Assembly: GCF_023078455.1 (NCBI RefSeq)
Contig: NZ_CP095740.1
Coordinates: 2,406,001 to 2,470,000 of the forward strand
Length of the DNA: 64,000 bases
Reading direction: 5' to 3'
From: Luteibacter aegosomatis
GTDB lineage: Bacteria; Pseudomonadota; Gammaproteobacteria; Xanthomonadales; Rhodanobacteraceae
Positions 26,247 to 34,575 of this stretch are shown here, piece after piece; position 1 is the first letter of the stretch, and each line of letters opens with the position of its first letter. The position numbers were made by a program, and so were the translations under genes. Under the pieces are notes generated by a model, which had not been told where the DNA came from, ran no database searches, and saw nothing but the letters and a program-made list of their open reading frames with translations.

Positions 26247-26264
26247 ATGCTGCAATTGCAGCAT
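26247..26264. promoter_or_regulatory. 18-bp palindrome ATGCTGCAATTGCAGCAT
   Basis: This perfect palindrome is in the gap between the divergent transporter and LacI genes and has LacI-family operator size and symmetry. It differs from the TGACAGCGCTGTCA pair found before the GH3 and receptor genes. A half-site ATGCTGCA recurs at about 27390, upstream of the GH3 gene. Confidence 0.6.
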
Positions 26265-26343
26265 CGACGGCTCGGGCCGCCCTTGAAAAGCGGCCGATCC
26301 TGACGGCATAGTCGATCGACAGTGTGACGACAGCGGAGAATCC

Positions 26344-27357
26344 ATGCGGGTACGCCTCGAAGATGTGGCGCGTAAGGCGGGCGTATCGCCCAAGACGGTG
26401 TCACGCGTACTCAACGACGAGGCCAACGTCACCGATGCCACGCGTGAGCGCGTGCGTGCCGCCATGGAAGCGATGGACTATCGCCCGAACCCGTCGGCGC
26501 GCAGCCTGGCCGGCCATCGCTCGTTCGTCATCGCGATGCTGTACGACAACAACGATAACCCGGCATCGACCTACCTGGCGGAGATCCAGGACGGCGTGCT
26601 CGAGGCCTGCGATGCCCATCGCTACAGCATGATGCTGCGCCCCCTGCGCATGCGCGACAGCGACTTCATCCGTCGCGTCGATGCGCTGATTTCCGACCAC
26701 CACCCCGATGGCGTCGTGCTGACGCCTCCCATCACCGACTATGCGCCCCTGTTGAAGCGCCTGCGCGAGCTCGGCGTGCCGTATGCCAGCGTGTCGCCCT
26801 TGCGACGCGGCAAGGCCCTGGGCGTCACGATGGACGAGCAACTCGCCGCGCGTGCGATGGTCGAGCACCTCATCGGCCTGGGCCACCGGCGAATCGCCCA
26901 CGTCATCGGCATCGCTGACCACGGTGCGAGCCGTTGGCGCCTCGCGGGTTATCGCGAGGCGATGGCCGCCGCGGGCCTGCCCGAGGATCCGGCGTTGGTG
27001 GTGCAGGGCGCGTTTACCTTCGCCTCCGGCGTGGAAGCGGCGCGAAAGCTGTTCTCCTTGCGGAAGCGGCCAACTGCGGTGTTCGCCGCCAACGACGACA
27101 TGGCCACCGGCGTCATGTGGGCGGCGGGCGAGTATGGCCTGAAGGTGCCGCAGGACGTGTCGGTCTGCGGTTTCGACGACACGCCGCTGTCGCGCCAGCT
27201 TTGGCCGGCACTGACCACCATCCAGCAGCCCAGTCGCGAGATGGGCAAGATCGCTGCCGAGCAGCTTCTAGCCGACCTGCGCGGGCAGGGCGCCGGACGG
27301 CTGGTGCAGATACCGTTCTCCCTCCAGGTTCGCGGCTCGACCGCGGCCGCTCCCTAA
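26344..27357 (+). CDS. LacI-family transcriptional regulator
   Basis: The 337-residue repressor starts MRVRLEDVARKAGVSPKTVSRVLN, the canonical LacI helix-turn-helix with hinge (residues 3-60; YRPNPSARSLAG). A periplasmic-binding-like effector domain follows (VIAMLYDNNDNPAS, GVVLTPPITD, DDMATGVMWAA, VCGFDDTPLSRQLWPALTT). It most likely senses the sugar imported by the neighbouring transporter. Palindromes in the gaps on either side and at 30240 are its probable operators. The gene lies between the MFS and GH3 genes it presumably controls. Confidence 0.92.
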   Translation: MRVRLEDVARKAGVSPKTVSRVLNDEANVTDATRERVRAAMEAMDYRPNPSARSLAGHRSFVIAMLYDNNDNPASTYLAEIQDGVLEACDAHRYSMMLRPLRMRDSDFIRRVDALISDHHPDGVVLTPPITDYAPLLKRLRELGVPYASVSPLRRGKALGVTMDEQLAARAMVEHLIGLGHRRIAHVIGIADHGASRWRLAGYREAMAAAGLPEDPALVVQGAFTFASGVEAARKLFSLRKRPTAVFAANDDMATGVMWAAGEYGLKVPQDVSVCGFDDTPLSRQLWPALTTIQQPSREMGKIAAEQLLADLRGQGAGRLVQIPFSLQVRGSTAAAP

Positions 27358-27405
27358 GACGCATGGCTGGCCGGGACGCGGCGACGGCCATGCTGCATAG
27401 CAAAT

Positions 27406-27419
27406 TGACAGCGCTGTCA
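27406..27419 (+). promoter_or_regulatory. Operator TGACAGCGCTGTCA overlapping a -35 TTGACA
   Basis: This 14-bp perfect palindrome is identical to the one at 30240-30253. A consensus -35 TTGACA (27405-27410) overlaps its left arm and CATCAT/ATCATC lies 16-17 bases further on. Binding would block RNA polymerase. The inferred transcription start near 27440 falls after the ATG at 27419, which argues for the later GTG start of the GH3 gene. Confidence 0.7.
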
Positions 27420-27478
27420 TGCCTGCCATCATCCGCTCCGCAAAGCGTGCCTTCGGTAGGCGCGCATGGAGCCCCGCC

Positions 27479-30040
27479 GTGCCATTGCCGCAGTTCTCGC
27501 GAAGCATTCCCGTGGCGCTGGCTATGGCCGGTGCCTTGCTGACGACCCTTCCCGCCACGGCAGACGATATGGCCACCGCACACCCGGAATCCTGGCCGAA
27601 AGCGGCATCACCGTTGCCGCGCGATCCCGCCATCGAATCGCGGATCCGGGACGTGCTGGCGAAGATGTCCATCGAGGACAAGGTCGGGCAGATGATCCAG
27701 GCCGACATCAAGGACGTGACGCCCGACGACGTGCGCCAGTACCGGTTAGGCTCGGTGCTGGCCGGCGGCAACTCCAAGCCCCCCGGGCATCCTTTTCCGG
27801 ACGCCTCGGACTGGAAGGCACTGTCGGATGCGTTTTACCGCGCCTCCATGGATACCTCCCACGGTGGGGTGGCCATTCCGGTGCTGTTCGGCATCGACGC
27901 CGTGCATGGCCACAACAACCTCGTCGGGAGCACGCTGTTTCCGCAGAACTCCGCGCTTGGCGCCACGCGCGATCCCGCGTTGATCCATGAGATCGGCGAG
28001 GTCACCGCGCGGGAGCTGCGTGCGAGCGGCATCGGCTGGACGTTCGCGCCTACGCTCACCGTGCCGCAGGACGTGCGCTGGGGGCGCGCCTACGAAGGCT
28101 ATTCGCAAGACCCGGCATTGGTCGCGCAATACGCCGCCGCGGTGATTGGCGGCCTGGAAGGCCAGCCCGGGACGCCGCGGTTTCTCGACGCCGGACATGT
28201 CATCGCGACCGCCAAGCACTTTCTCGGCGACGGAGGCACCCACGATGGCAAGGACCAGGGTGACGCGAAGATCAGCGAAGCGGTACTGCGCGACGTACAC
28301 GGCGCAGGCTATCCGCCCGCGATCGGCGCGGGCGTACAGGTCGTCATGGTGTCGTTCTCGAGCTGGAACGGGGTCAAGATGGCGGGCAACCGGTCGTTGA
28401 TCACCGGCGTGCTGAAGGAGCGCATGGGCTTTGACGGCATCGTGCTGGGCGACTGGAACGCGCATGGCCAGGTCCCGGGCTGCACCAACGAGAGCTGCGC
28501 CCCGGCGTACAACGCGGGGCTGGACATGCTCGAGGCGCCGGATTCGTGGAAGGGCCTGTACACGAACACCCTGGCCCAGGCAAAGGCCGGCGTGATCCCG
28601 ATGAGCCGCATCGACGATGCGGTGACGCGTATCCTGCGCGTCAAGTTGCGCCTGGGCCTGTTCGACGCCGGGCTGCCGTCGTCCAACCCCCTGGCGATGA
28701 CATCGGCGGAGATCGTCGGCAGTCCCGCGCACCGCGCGGTTGCCCGTCGCGCCGTGCGTGAATCGCTGGTGTTGTTGAAGAACAACGGCGGCGTCCTCCC
28801 GATCGACCCGCGCAAGCGCATCCTCGTGACTGGCGATGGCGCCGACGACATCTCCAAACAGAACGGTGGCTGGACGCTGGGCTGGCAGGGGACGGGCCTG
28901 ACCAATGCCAATTTTCCCGGTGCCACCTCCATCTGGGCCGGGCTGCGGACGCAGATCGAAGCCGCCGGTGGCCGTGCCGAGCTTTCCGTGGATGGCGTCT
29001 ACGCGCAGAAGCCCGATGTCGCCATCGTGGTGTTCGGCGAGGATCCCTATGCCGAGTTCCAGGGTGACTTGCCGAACCTCGCGTACCGCCCCGGCAACGA
29101 TCGCGACCTGGCGCTGCTCCGCAAGCTGCGCGGGCAGGGCGTGCCCGTCGTGGCAGTGTTCCTGACCGGACGGCCACTGTGGATGAATCGGGAGATCAAT
29201 GCCGCCGACGCATTCGTCGTGGCGTGGCTTCCGGGCAGCGAAGGGGAGGGCGTCGCGGACGTGTTGCTGCGCAACCGCGATGGCGGCGTCGACCACGACT
29301 TCCGCGGCAAGCTCGCCTACACCTGGCCACGTAACGCGCTCCAGGTCACCGGCGCGATCGCGAAGGGCGATCGTCCACAGTTTCCGTTCGGTTTCGGCCT
29401 GACCTATGCCGACAACAAGCCGATGGGACCGCTGCCCGAGGATCCCGGTGTCGAACTGAGTACCGCGCAGGCCGGCGTCTACTTCACCCGCGGCAAGCCG
29501 GCGCGCGATTTCGTGCTGAACCTGACCGGTGCCAATGGCAAAGCGACACATGTAACGGCCACGCCTGCCGCCACGGAAGATGGCAGCCTTCGCATCGGCG
29601 CGCTCGACTACAAAGCCCAGGAGGACGCGCGCAGTTTCCACTGGTCCGCCAAGGCGGGCGGCGCGTCGAACGTTGCCCTGGTGGCCCCCACACCGCTCGA
29701 CATGGATCGCGAGACCAACGGCGACGTGCTCCTGGTCACGACGTTGAAGGTGGATGCCGTGGCGCCGGATGACACGTCGACGATAGGCGTCGGCTGCGGG
29801 CCCGGGTGTGGCGGAGAAGTGTCCGTCGGGCGGCAGCTCGCCGCCTTGCCACGCGGGGAATGGTTGCGTGTGGGTATCCCGTTGAAGTGCTTTCGCGACG
29901 CCGGCGCGAGCATGAGCAAGGTCGAGAAGCCTTTCGAATGGTCGAGCCGTTCCGCCGGACAGATCGCGATCACCGATGTGTCGCTGGGTACCGTCACGGA
30001 TCGCACGTTGACGTGTCCCGCTCACGGGAGCAAGCCGTAA
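27479..30040 (+). CDS. Secreted GH3 beta-glucosidase / exo-beta-glucanase
   Basis: The 853-residue form starting at GTG 27479 opens with a clean signal peptide (PLPQFSRSIPVALAMAGALLTTLPATA). An ATG at 27419 would add 20 basic residues but overlaps the operator and lacks a ribosome site, while GGAG precedes the GTG. The GH3 N-domain shows VLFGIDAVHGHNN, TAKHFLGDGGT and the nucleophile region GFDGIVLGDWNAHGQ. The C-domain follows (RESLVLLKNNGGVLPI), then a further C-terminal beta domain as in ExoP-like enzymes. It removes glucose from the non-reducing end of beta-glucans or cello-oligosaccharides in the periplasm. It is the first gene of the sugar-uptake set with the TonB receptor. Confidence 0.92.
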   Translation: MPLPQFSRSIPVALAMAGALLTTLPATADDMATAHPESWPKAASPLPRDPAIESRIRDVLAKMSIEDKVGQMIQADIKDVTPDDVRQYRLGSVLAGGNSKPPGHPFPDASDWKALSDAFYRASMDTSHGGVAIPVLFGIDAVHGHNNLVGSTLFPQNSALGATRDPALIHEIGEVTARELRASGIGWTFAPTLTVPQDVRWGRAYEGYSQDPALVAQYAAAVIGGLEGQPGTPRFLDAGHVIATAKHFLGDGGTHDGKDQGDAKISEAVLRDVHGAGYPPAIGAGVQVVMVSFSSWNGVKMAGNRSLITGVLKERMGFDGIVLGDWNAHGQVPGCTNESCAPAYNAGLDMLEAPDSWKGLYTNTLAQAKAGVIPMSRIDDAVTRILRVKLRLGLFDAGLPSSNPLAMTSAEIVGSPAHRAVARRAVRESLVLLKNNGGVLPIDPRKRILVTGDGADDISKQNGGWTLGWQGTGLTNANFPGATSIWAGLRTQIEAAGGRAELSVDGVYAQKPDVAIVVFGEDPYAEFQGDLPNLAYRPGNDRDLALLRKLRGQGVPVVAVFLTGRPLWMNREINAADAFVVAWLPGSEGEGVADVLLRNRDGGVDHDFRGKLAYTWPRNALQVTGAIAKGDRPQFPFGFGLTYADNKPMGPLPEDPGVELSTAQAGVYFTRGKPARDFVLNLTGANGKATHVTATPAATEDGSLRIGALDYKAQEDARSFHWSAKAGGASNVALVAPTPLDMDRETNGDVLLVTTLKVDAVAPDDTSTIGVGCGPGCGGEVSVGRQLAALPRGEWLRVGIPLKCFRDAGASMSKVEKPFEWSSRSAGQIAITDVSLGTVTDRTLTCPAHGSKP

Positions 30041-30226
30041 CGTCGTTCCGCTGAGCCATGGTCGTGCGGTCACGCGCCATGGCCTGCGCACTCGGACGTC
30101 CATTTGCTTTTGCACCATTATCCAGGCCGGGAAGAGATCGGAAGGCGCCTTAAGGCTTCTTTTATCGTGTTTGGCAAGCGCGGAAGGCTTGTTGCCCTGC
30201 GGCAAGCTTTCCCGATAGCAGCGTTC

Positions 30227-30253
30227 TATGATTCAGCAATGACAGCGCTGTCA
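30227..30253 (+). promoter_or_regulatory. -10 TATGAT and LacI-type operator TGACAGCGCTGTCA before the TonB receptor gene
   Basis: TATGAT at 30227-30232 is a strong -10, although the -35 is weak. The 14-bp palindrome at 30240-30253 begins at about +1, a classic repressor position, and is identical to the site before the GH3 gene. The rest of the 307-base gap 30041-30347 shows only GCCATGG/CCATGGC inverted arms just after the GH3 stop. Confidence 0.7.
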
Positions 30254-30347
30254 TTCTTGGGGGGCGGCGCTTGGGGAATGGGGAAATGGTGTCATGGCCG
30301 TCGCACGCGACGGACCGCACAGATCCAAGCCATCAAGGGAGAGCCAG

Positions 30348-32795
30348 ATGAATCTGCGTCACAAGTTGATGTACGTCGCCATGTCACTCGCCTTCGCTCC
30401 CGGCACGCTGCTCGCGGCGGACCAGGACACGACGGTGCCCAAACCGTCACCCGACCGTCAGGACGCCGCCGACAAGTCGGAGAAGAAAGTCCAGAACCTG
30501 GACGCCATCTCGGTATCCGCCACCAAGCGCGATACGCCGCTGCAGAAGACGCCGGTGGCGGTCACGGCGATCGCCGTCGATACGCTCGACCGGGAGCGGG
30601 TCATGACGGTGCAGGACCTGACCAAACTGGTCCCGGGCCTGCAAGGCACGTCGCAGGGTGACCACGGCGTCGTGACGCTTACGCTGCGCGGCATCGGTAA
30701 CGACAGCGCCAAGACCGAATACGCCGATCCCGAGGTCGCCACGTTCGTCGACGGCATCTACGCACCCCGTGCCGAGGCGGCATCGGGCCTGCTGCTCGAC
30801 ATGGACGGCGTCGAAGTGCTGCGTGGTCCGCAGGGTACGCTTTGGGGACGCAATTCCACGGCGGGTGCGATCAGCTTCCAGACCGCCAAGCCGGAGATTG
30901 GCGGTGGCTTCTATGGCAACGCGCAAGTGGGGGCGGGCAACTACCATCAGTTCGGCTCGCGCGCCGCCTTCAACCTGCCCATCAGCGATACCTTCGCCAT
31001 GCGTGTCGCCGTGGTCCATGAGCAGCACGACGGCTACGTCGACTACCAGAAGCCGTCGGGACAACTGCCCAGCCTCGCCGATCAGCAGGCGGCCTATCTC
31101 GCTTCACCGGCGTCGGGTGGCACGCTGGCCGGGTTCAAGCCGATCGATCCGGGCCAGTACGTGCAGGGCGGCGACAAGTACAACTCGCAGGATCAATCCG
31201 CCGCGCGTGTCAGCGCACTGTGGCAGCCCAGCGACGCGTTCAAATGGAACCTGTCGTACGAGTATTTCATCGATCGCGGCACGCCCAGCATGAGCCTCAT
31301 GCAGACGCCGCGCGAGGGACAGAAGTTCTGGTCGGCGCTGATCGACACCGCGCCGTACCTGCACCGTACCTCGAGCACGGTGCGCAGCCGGATGGACTGG
31401 AACATCACCGACGGTGTGCAGCTCAGCTATATCGCCGGCTACAACCATTATTCCGGCCAGAGCGACTTCGACCAGGACGTGGGTGTCAGCGTACCGACCA
31501 GTTTCACCACCAACGGCGTATACCAGGACGACCGTACCAACAGCTCCACGTACACAAACTGGAGCCAGGAGATCAACCTGAAGTCCACCGGGCCGCAGAC
31601 CGTGGACTGGATCCTCGGCGCATACTACGGCTACGAAGACAACAGCATCCGGTTCGACATCCCCATCATGAACGGTACGCGCTACGGCACGGTGAACTGG
31701 CAGGGATCGTTCATCCAGCCGAAGGAAACCGTGGAATCGTACGCCTTGTTCGGCCAGGCCACCTGGCACCTCAGCGACCATTGGCGACTCACCGGCGGCG
31801 CGCGCTGGTCGCACGACGACAAGGAAAACAAGGGCGGCATCAACTGGGGCTGGGCGTACGACCCCACCGTGCCACAGGTGCCGATCTCCCCGGACGTGTA
31901 CCCGGATCCGTCGAACGGCTTCAGCATCTCGCAGCGGAACACCGCCAAATACAGCAAGGGCAAGCCCACCTGGCTGCTCCGCCTGGATACCGACGTCAGC
32001 GAGAACGGCCTGGTGTATGCCAGCGTCTCCACCGGCTACAAGTCGGGCGGCACGCAGGACGCCGGCACGCTGTACAAGCCCGAGACGTTGACCAACTACG
32101 AAGTCGGCAGCAAGTTCGCCTTCCTCGACGGCCACCTGACGTGGAACTCGGCCGTCTACTACGAGAACTTCAAGAACTTCCAGCTTTCCGCGCCGATCGT
32201 CTATCCCGATGGCAACCATGGGCTGGGCTTCTCCAACGTGGGCGGCAGCACCAAGGTATTCGGTATCGAATCGGAACTGGCGTATCAGCGGCAGGGCGAT
32301 CGTTTCAACCTGATCTTCTCGGCCATTCCGAAGAAGGAACTCGGCAAGCTGGTCTACGCCGGTTCGAACGACTACCAGGGCCTGCCGGCATGCCCGCCGG
32401 AATCCAACCTCGCCAATTGCGCAAACGTCACCGGCAATGACCTGCCGCATGCGCCGAACTTCTCGCTCACGGCCATCTTCGAGCACGATTTCCAGCTCGG
32501 CAACGGCGGCCGCCTGACGCCACGGCTCAGTGCGCAGTACCAGAGCGCGCAGTGGCTAAGCTATTTCAACCTGGGCGAGGGCGATCGGCAGAAGGCTTAC
32601 ACGCGTGGCGACGTGGCGTTGCGTTATAGCGAGCCGGGCGACAAATGGTGGGTCAATGCCTATGTGCAGAACGTATCGAACGGGAAGATCCGCACCAGTG
32701 CCGGGCGCTTCCTGATGTCCGACGGGTCGCTGCAGTACGTGTCGCAGTACCTCGCGCCACGCACCTACGGCATCCAGCTCGGCGTCTGGCTCTGA
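30348..32795 (+). CDS. TonB-dependent outer-membrane receptor
   Basis: The 815-residue protein has a signal peptide (MNLRHKLMYVAMSLAFAPGTLLA), a TonB-box-like segment (LDAISVSATKRDTPLQKTPVAVTAI, plug start), the plug motif LRGPQGTLWGRNSTAGAI, and a large barrel ending in TYGIQLGVWL. It is of the IroE/FyuA-like 'sterol/sugar' receptor subgroup common in Xanthomonadales. In this locus it probably imports a glucoside or oligosaccharide for the GH3 enzyme and MFS carrier. Ribosome site AAGGGAGA precedes the ATG at 30348. A terminator follows the gene. Confidence 0.92.
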   Translation: MNLRHKLMYVAMSLAFAPGTLLAADQDTTVPKPSPDRQDAADKSEKKVQNLDAISVSATKRDTPLQKTPVAVTAIAVDTLDRERVMTVQDLTKLVPGLQGTSQGDHGVVTLTLRGIGNDSAKTEYADPEVATFVDGIYAPRAEAASGLLLDMDGVEVLRGPQGTLWGRNSTAGAISFQTAKPEIGGGFYGNAQVGAGNYHQFGSRAAFNLPISDTFAMRVAVVHEQHDGYVDYQKPSGQLPSLADQQAAYLASPASGGTLAGFKPIDPGQYVQGGDKYNSQDQSAARVSALWQPSDAFKWNLSYEYFIDRGTPSMSLMQTPREGQKFWSALIDTAPYLHRTSSTVRSRMDWNITDGVQLSYIAGYNHYSGQSDFDQDVGVSVPTSFTTNGVYQDDRTNSSTYTNWSQEINLKSTGPQTVDWILGAYYGYEDNSIRFDIPIMNGTRYGTVNWQGSFIQPKETVESYALFGQATWHLSDHWRLTGGARWSHDDKENKGGINWGWAYDPTVPQVPISPDVYPDPSNGFSISQRNTAKYSKGKPTWLLRLDTDVSENGLVYASVSTGYKSGGTQDAGTLYKPETLTNYEVGSKFAFLDGHLTWNSAVYYENFKNFQLSAPIVYPDGNHGLGFSNVGGSTKVFGIESELAYQRQGDRFNLIFSAIPKKELGKLVYAGSNDYQGLPACPPESNLANCANVTGNDLPHAPNFSLTAIFEHDFQLGNGGRLTPRLSAQYQSAQWLSYFNLGEGDRQKAYTRGDVALRYSEPGDKWWVNAYVQNVSNGKIRTSAGRFLMSDGSLQYVSQYLAPRTYGIQLGVWL

Positions 32796-32899
32796 AGTAG
32801 CGCTGGCTGGTCCTCATGGCGTATCGGCCGCGCGAGGTTTGCCGTTCCGCCGGCGGCGCTCCTCCGGGCGCCACCATCCCTCCCCGTGAACGGCACTTT

Positions 32900-32936
32900 T
32901 GCCGGGTGCGCATCGCGTCGCCCGGCATTTCTTTTT
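32900..32936 (+). terminator. Rho-independent terminator after the TonB receptor gene
   Basis: TGCCGGG (32900-32906) pairs with CCCGGCA (32921-32927) and is followed by TTTCTTTTT. It ends only 14 bases before the halogenase ATG, so the halogenase is either separately transcribed or reached by partial read-through. Confidence 0.75.
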
Positions 32937-32950
32937 AGTGGAACGACACC

Positions 32951-34537
32951 ATGGCGCGTCTGAAGAAGGTACTGGTGGTAGGCGGCGGCACCGCGGGCTG
33001 GCTGGTGGCGTGCTATCTGGCCAAGGCCGTCAACGCGGTCGATCCACGCAGCGTGCAGGTGCACCTGGTGGAGTCTCCGGACATCGGCCTGCTCGGCGTA
33101 GGTGAGGCCACGTTTCCGTCCATTCGCGGCACGCTGGCGGCGATCGGACTCGACGAGCGCCGCTTCCTCGCCGGCGCCACGGCGACGTACAAGCAGGGAA
33201 TTCTCTACCGCCACTGGGTACGGCCACCGGGCACGCCGGGGGCCGATCACTTCTTCCACCCCTTCAACGCCCCCAGCCAGCGGCCGGGCGGACCCGAGCT
33301 GCTTCCCTATTGGCTGCTCGGCGCCGCGCCGCCCGGCATGCCGTTCGCCCATGCCGTATCGATGCAGGGCACGGTGGTCGATCACTTTCGTGGACCGAAG
33401 CGCCTGAAGGATGGGGACTACCAGGGACCGATGAACCACGCCTTCCACTTCGATGCCGCCTGCTTCGCCCGCGTCCTGGCCGAGCACGGCCAGGACGCGC
33501 TTGGGGTGGTGCGACATGTCGCGACGGTGGAGCGGGCGGAGCGGGACGAGCGCGGCGGCATCGCACGGGTGCTGACGAAGGAAGGGGGCGAGCTGACCGC
33601 CGATCTCTACGTGGATTGCACCGGGCTTCGCGGTTTACTGCTGGGCAACGTGATGCAGTCACCCTTCCGCAGCCGCGCGGACGTACTCTTCGCCGATCGC
33701 GCGGTCGCCATGCAGGTACCCTACGACACGCCCGATGCGCCGATCCCCTCGTACACGATCTCGACCGCCCAGGAAGCGGGCTGGATCTGGGATATCGGCC
33801 TTCAGCGGCGGCGTGGCGTCGGCTACGTTTATTCTTCGCGGCACACCACCGACGACAGGGCGGAAGCGGTCTTCCGGCGGTACCTCGGCAAGGCCGGGGA
33901 GGGCGGCAACGCCATGCACATCCAGTTCGAGACGGGCTACCGGCCGGAACACTGGCGCCAGAACTGCGTGGCGGTCGGGCTGGCCGGTGGCTTCGTCGAA
34001 CCGCTGGAATCCACCGGCATCGCCTTGATCGAACTGGCGAGCTACCTGCTGACGCACCTGCTGCCGGGCGACACCGACGACATGGCAGGCGCCGCGCGCC
34101 ACTTCAACGAGATGATGGCGGCACGTTATGACCGCATCATCGACTTCATCAAGATGCATTACTGCCTGAGCCAGCGGCGCGACGCCACGTTCTGGGTCGA
34201 CAACGTCGACATCGCCGGCATTCCGCAAACCCTTCAGGACAAGCTGGCAAAGTGGAAGCACCGCCCACCGCACCGGCTGGACTTCATTACCGACCTGGAG
34301 ATGTTCATGCCCTGCAGCTGGCAGTACATCCTGTACGGGATGGAGTTCCGAACCGATCTCGCACCGATGCGCAGTGCGTACCCGCATATGGATGCGGCGC
34401 GGGACGAGTTCGCGATGATCCAGCGGGCGGCGGGCAGGGCGCTGGGAGATCTGCCGGATCATCGGATGCTCGTCGAGCAGCTGTGTAGCGAATACGCAGC
34501 AAGTAGCCGGGGCAGGGCCAGCGCGGCGCACCGATAA
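32951..34537 (+). CDS. FADH2-dependent tryptophan-halogenase family protein
   Basis: The 528-residue flavoprotein has the FAD motif GGGTAGW (residues 11-17), Lys81 in ATYKQGILYRHW (equivalent to the catalytic Lys79 of PrnA as I recall it), GWIWDIG in place of the WxWxIP motif, and GGFVEPLESTGIALIE, which includes the second catalytic Glu. Both key residues for halogenation are therefore present. In Xanthomonadales such genes sit inside TonB-receptor sugar loci, often without a known halogenated product, so the substrate is open. The ribosome site before the ATG is weak and a terminator lies immediately upstream. Confidence 0.88.
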   Translation: MARLKKVLVVGGGTAGWLVACYLAKAVNAVDPRSVQVHLVESPDIGLLGVGEATFPSIRGTLAAIGLDERRFLAGATATYKQGILYRHWVRPPGTPGADHFFHPFNAPSQRPGGPELLPYWLLGAAPPGMPFAHAVSMQGTVVDHFRGPKRLKDGDYQGPMNHAFHFDAACFARVLAEHGQDALGVVRHVATVERAERDERGGIARVLTKEGGELTADLYVDCTGLRGLLLGNVMQSPFRSRADVLFADRAVAMQVPYDTPDAPIPSYTISTAQEAGWIWDIGLQRRRGVGYVYSSRHTTDDRAEAVFRRYLGKAGEGGNAMHIQFETGYRPEHWRQNCVAVGLAGGFVEPLESTGIALIELASYLLTHLLPGDTDDMAGAARHFNEMMAARYDRIIDFIKMHYCLSQRRDATFWVDNVDIAGIPQTLQDKLAKWKHRPPHRLDFITDLEMFMPCSWQYILYGMEFRTDLAPMRSAYPHMDAARDEFAMIQRAAGRALGDLPDHRMLVEQLCSEYAASSRGRASAAHR

Positions 34538-34575
34538 ACGGAATCGCCTCCGCGGAACGCCACGGATGTTCGGGG

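Noticed and set aside
30055..30082. GCCATGG/CCATGGC inverted arms after the GH3 gene as a terminator
   Set aside because: There is no T-run after the stem and the loop is long; too weak to call.
27746..30205. 819-codon minus-strand frame opposite the GH3 gene
   Set aside because: High-GC shadow frame rich in Arg, His and Gln without domains, while the plus strand has a full GH3 enzyme.
31104..32486. 460-codon minus-strand frame opposite the TonB receptor gene
   Set aside because: Low-complexity shadow; the receptor reading has plug and barrel motifs.
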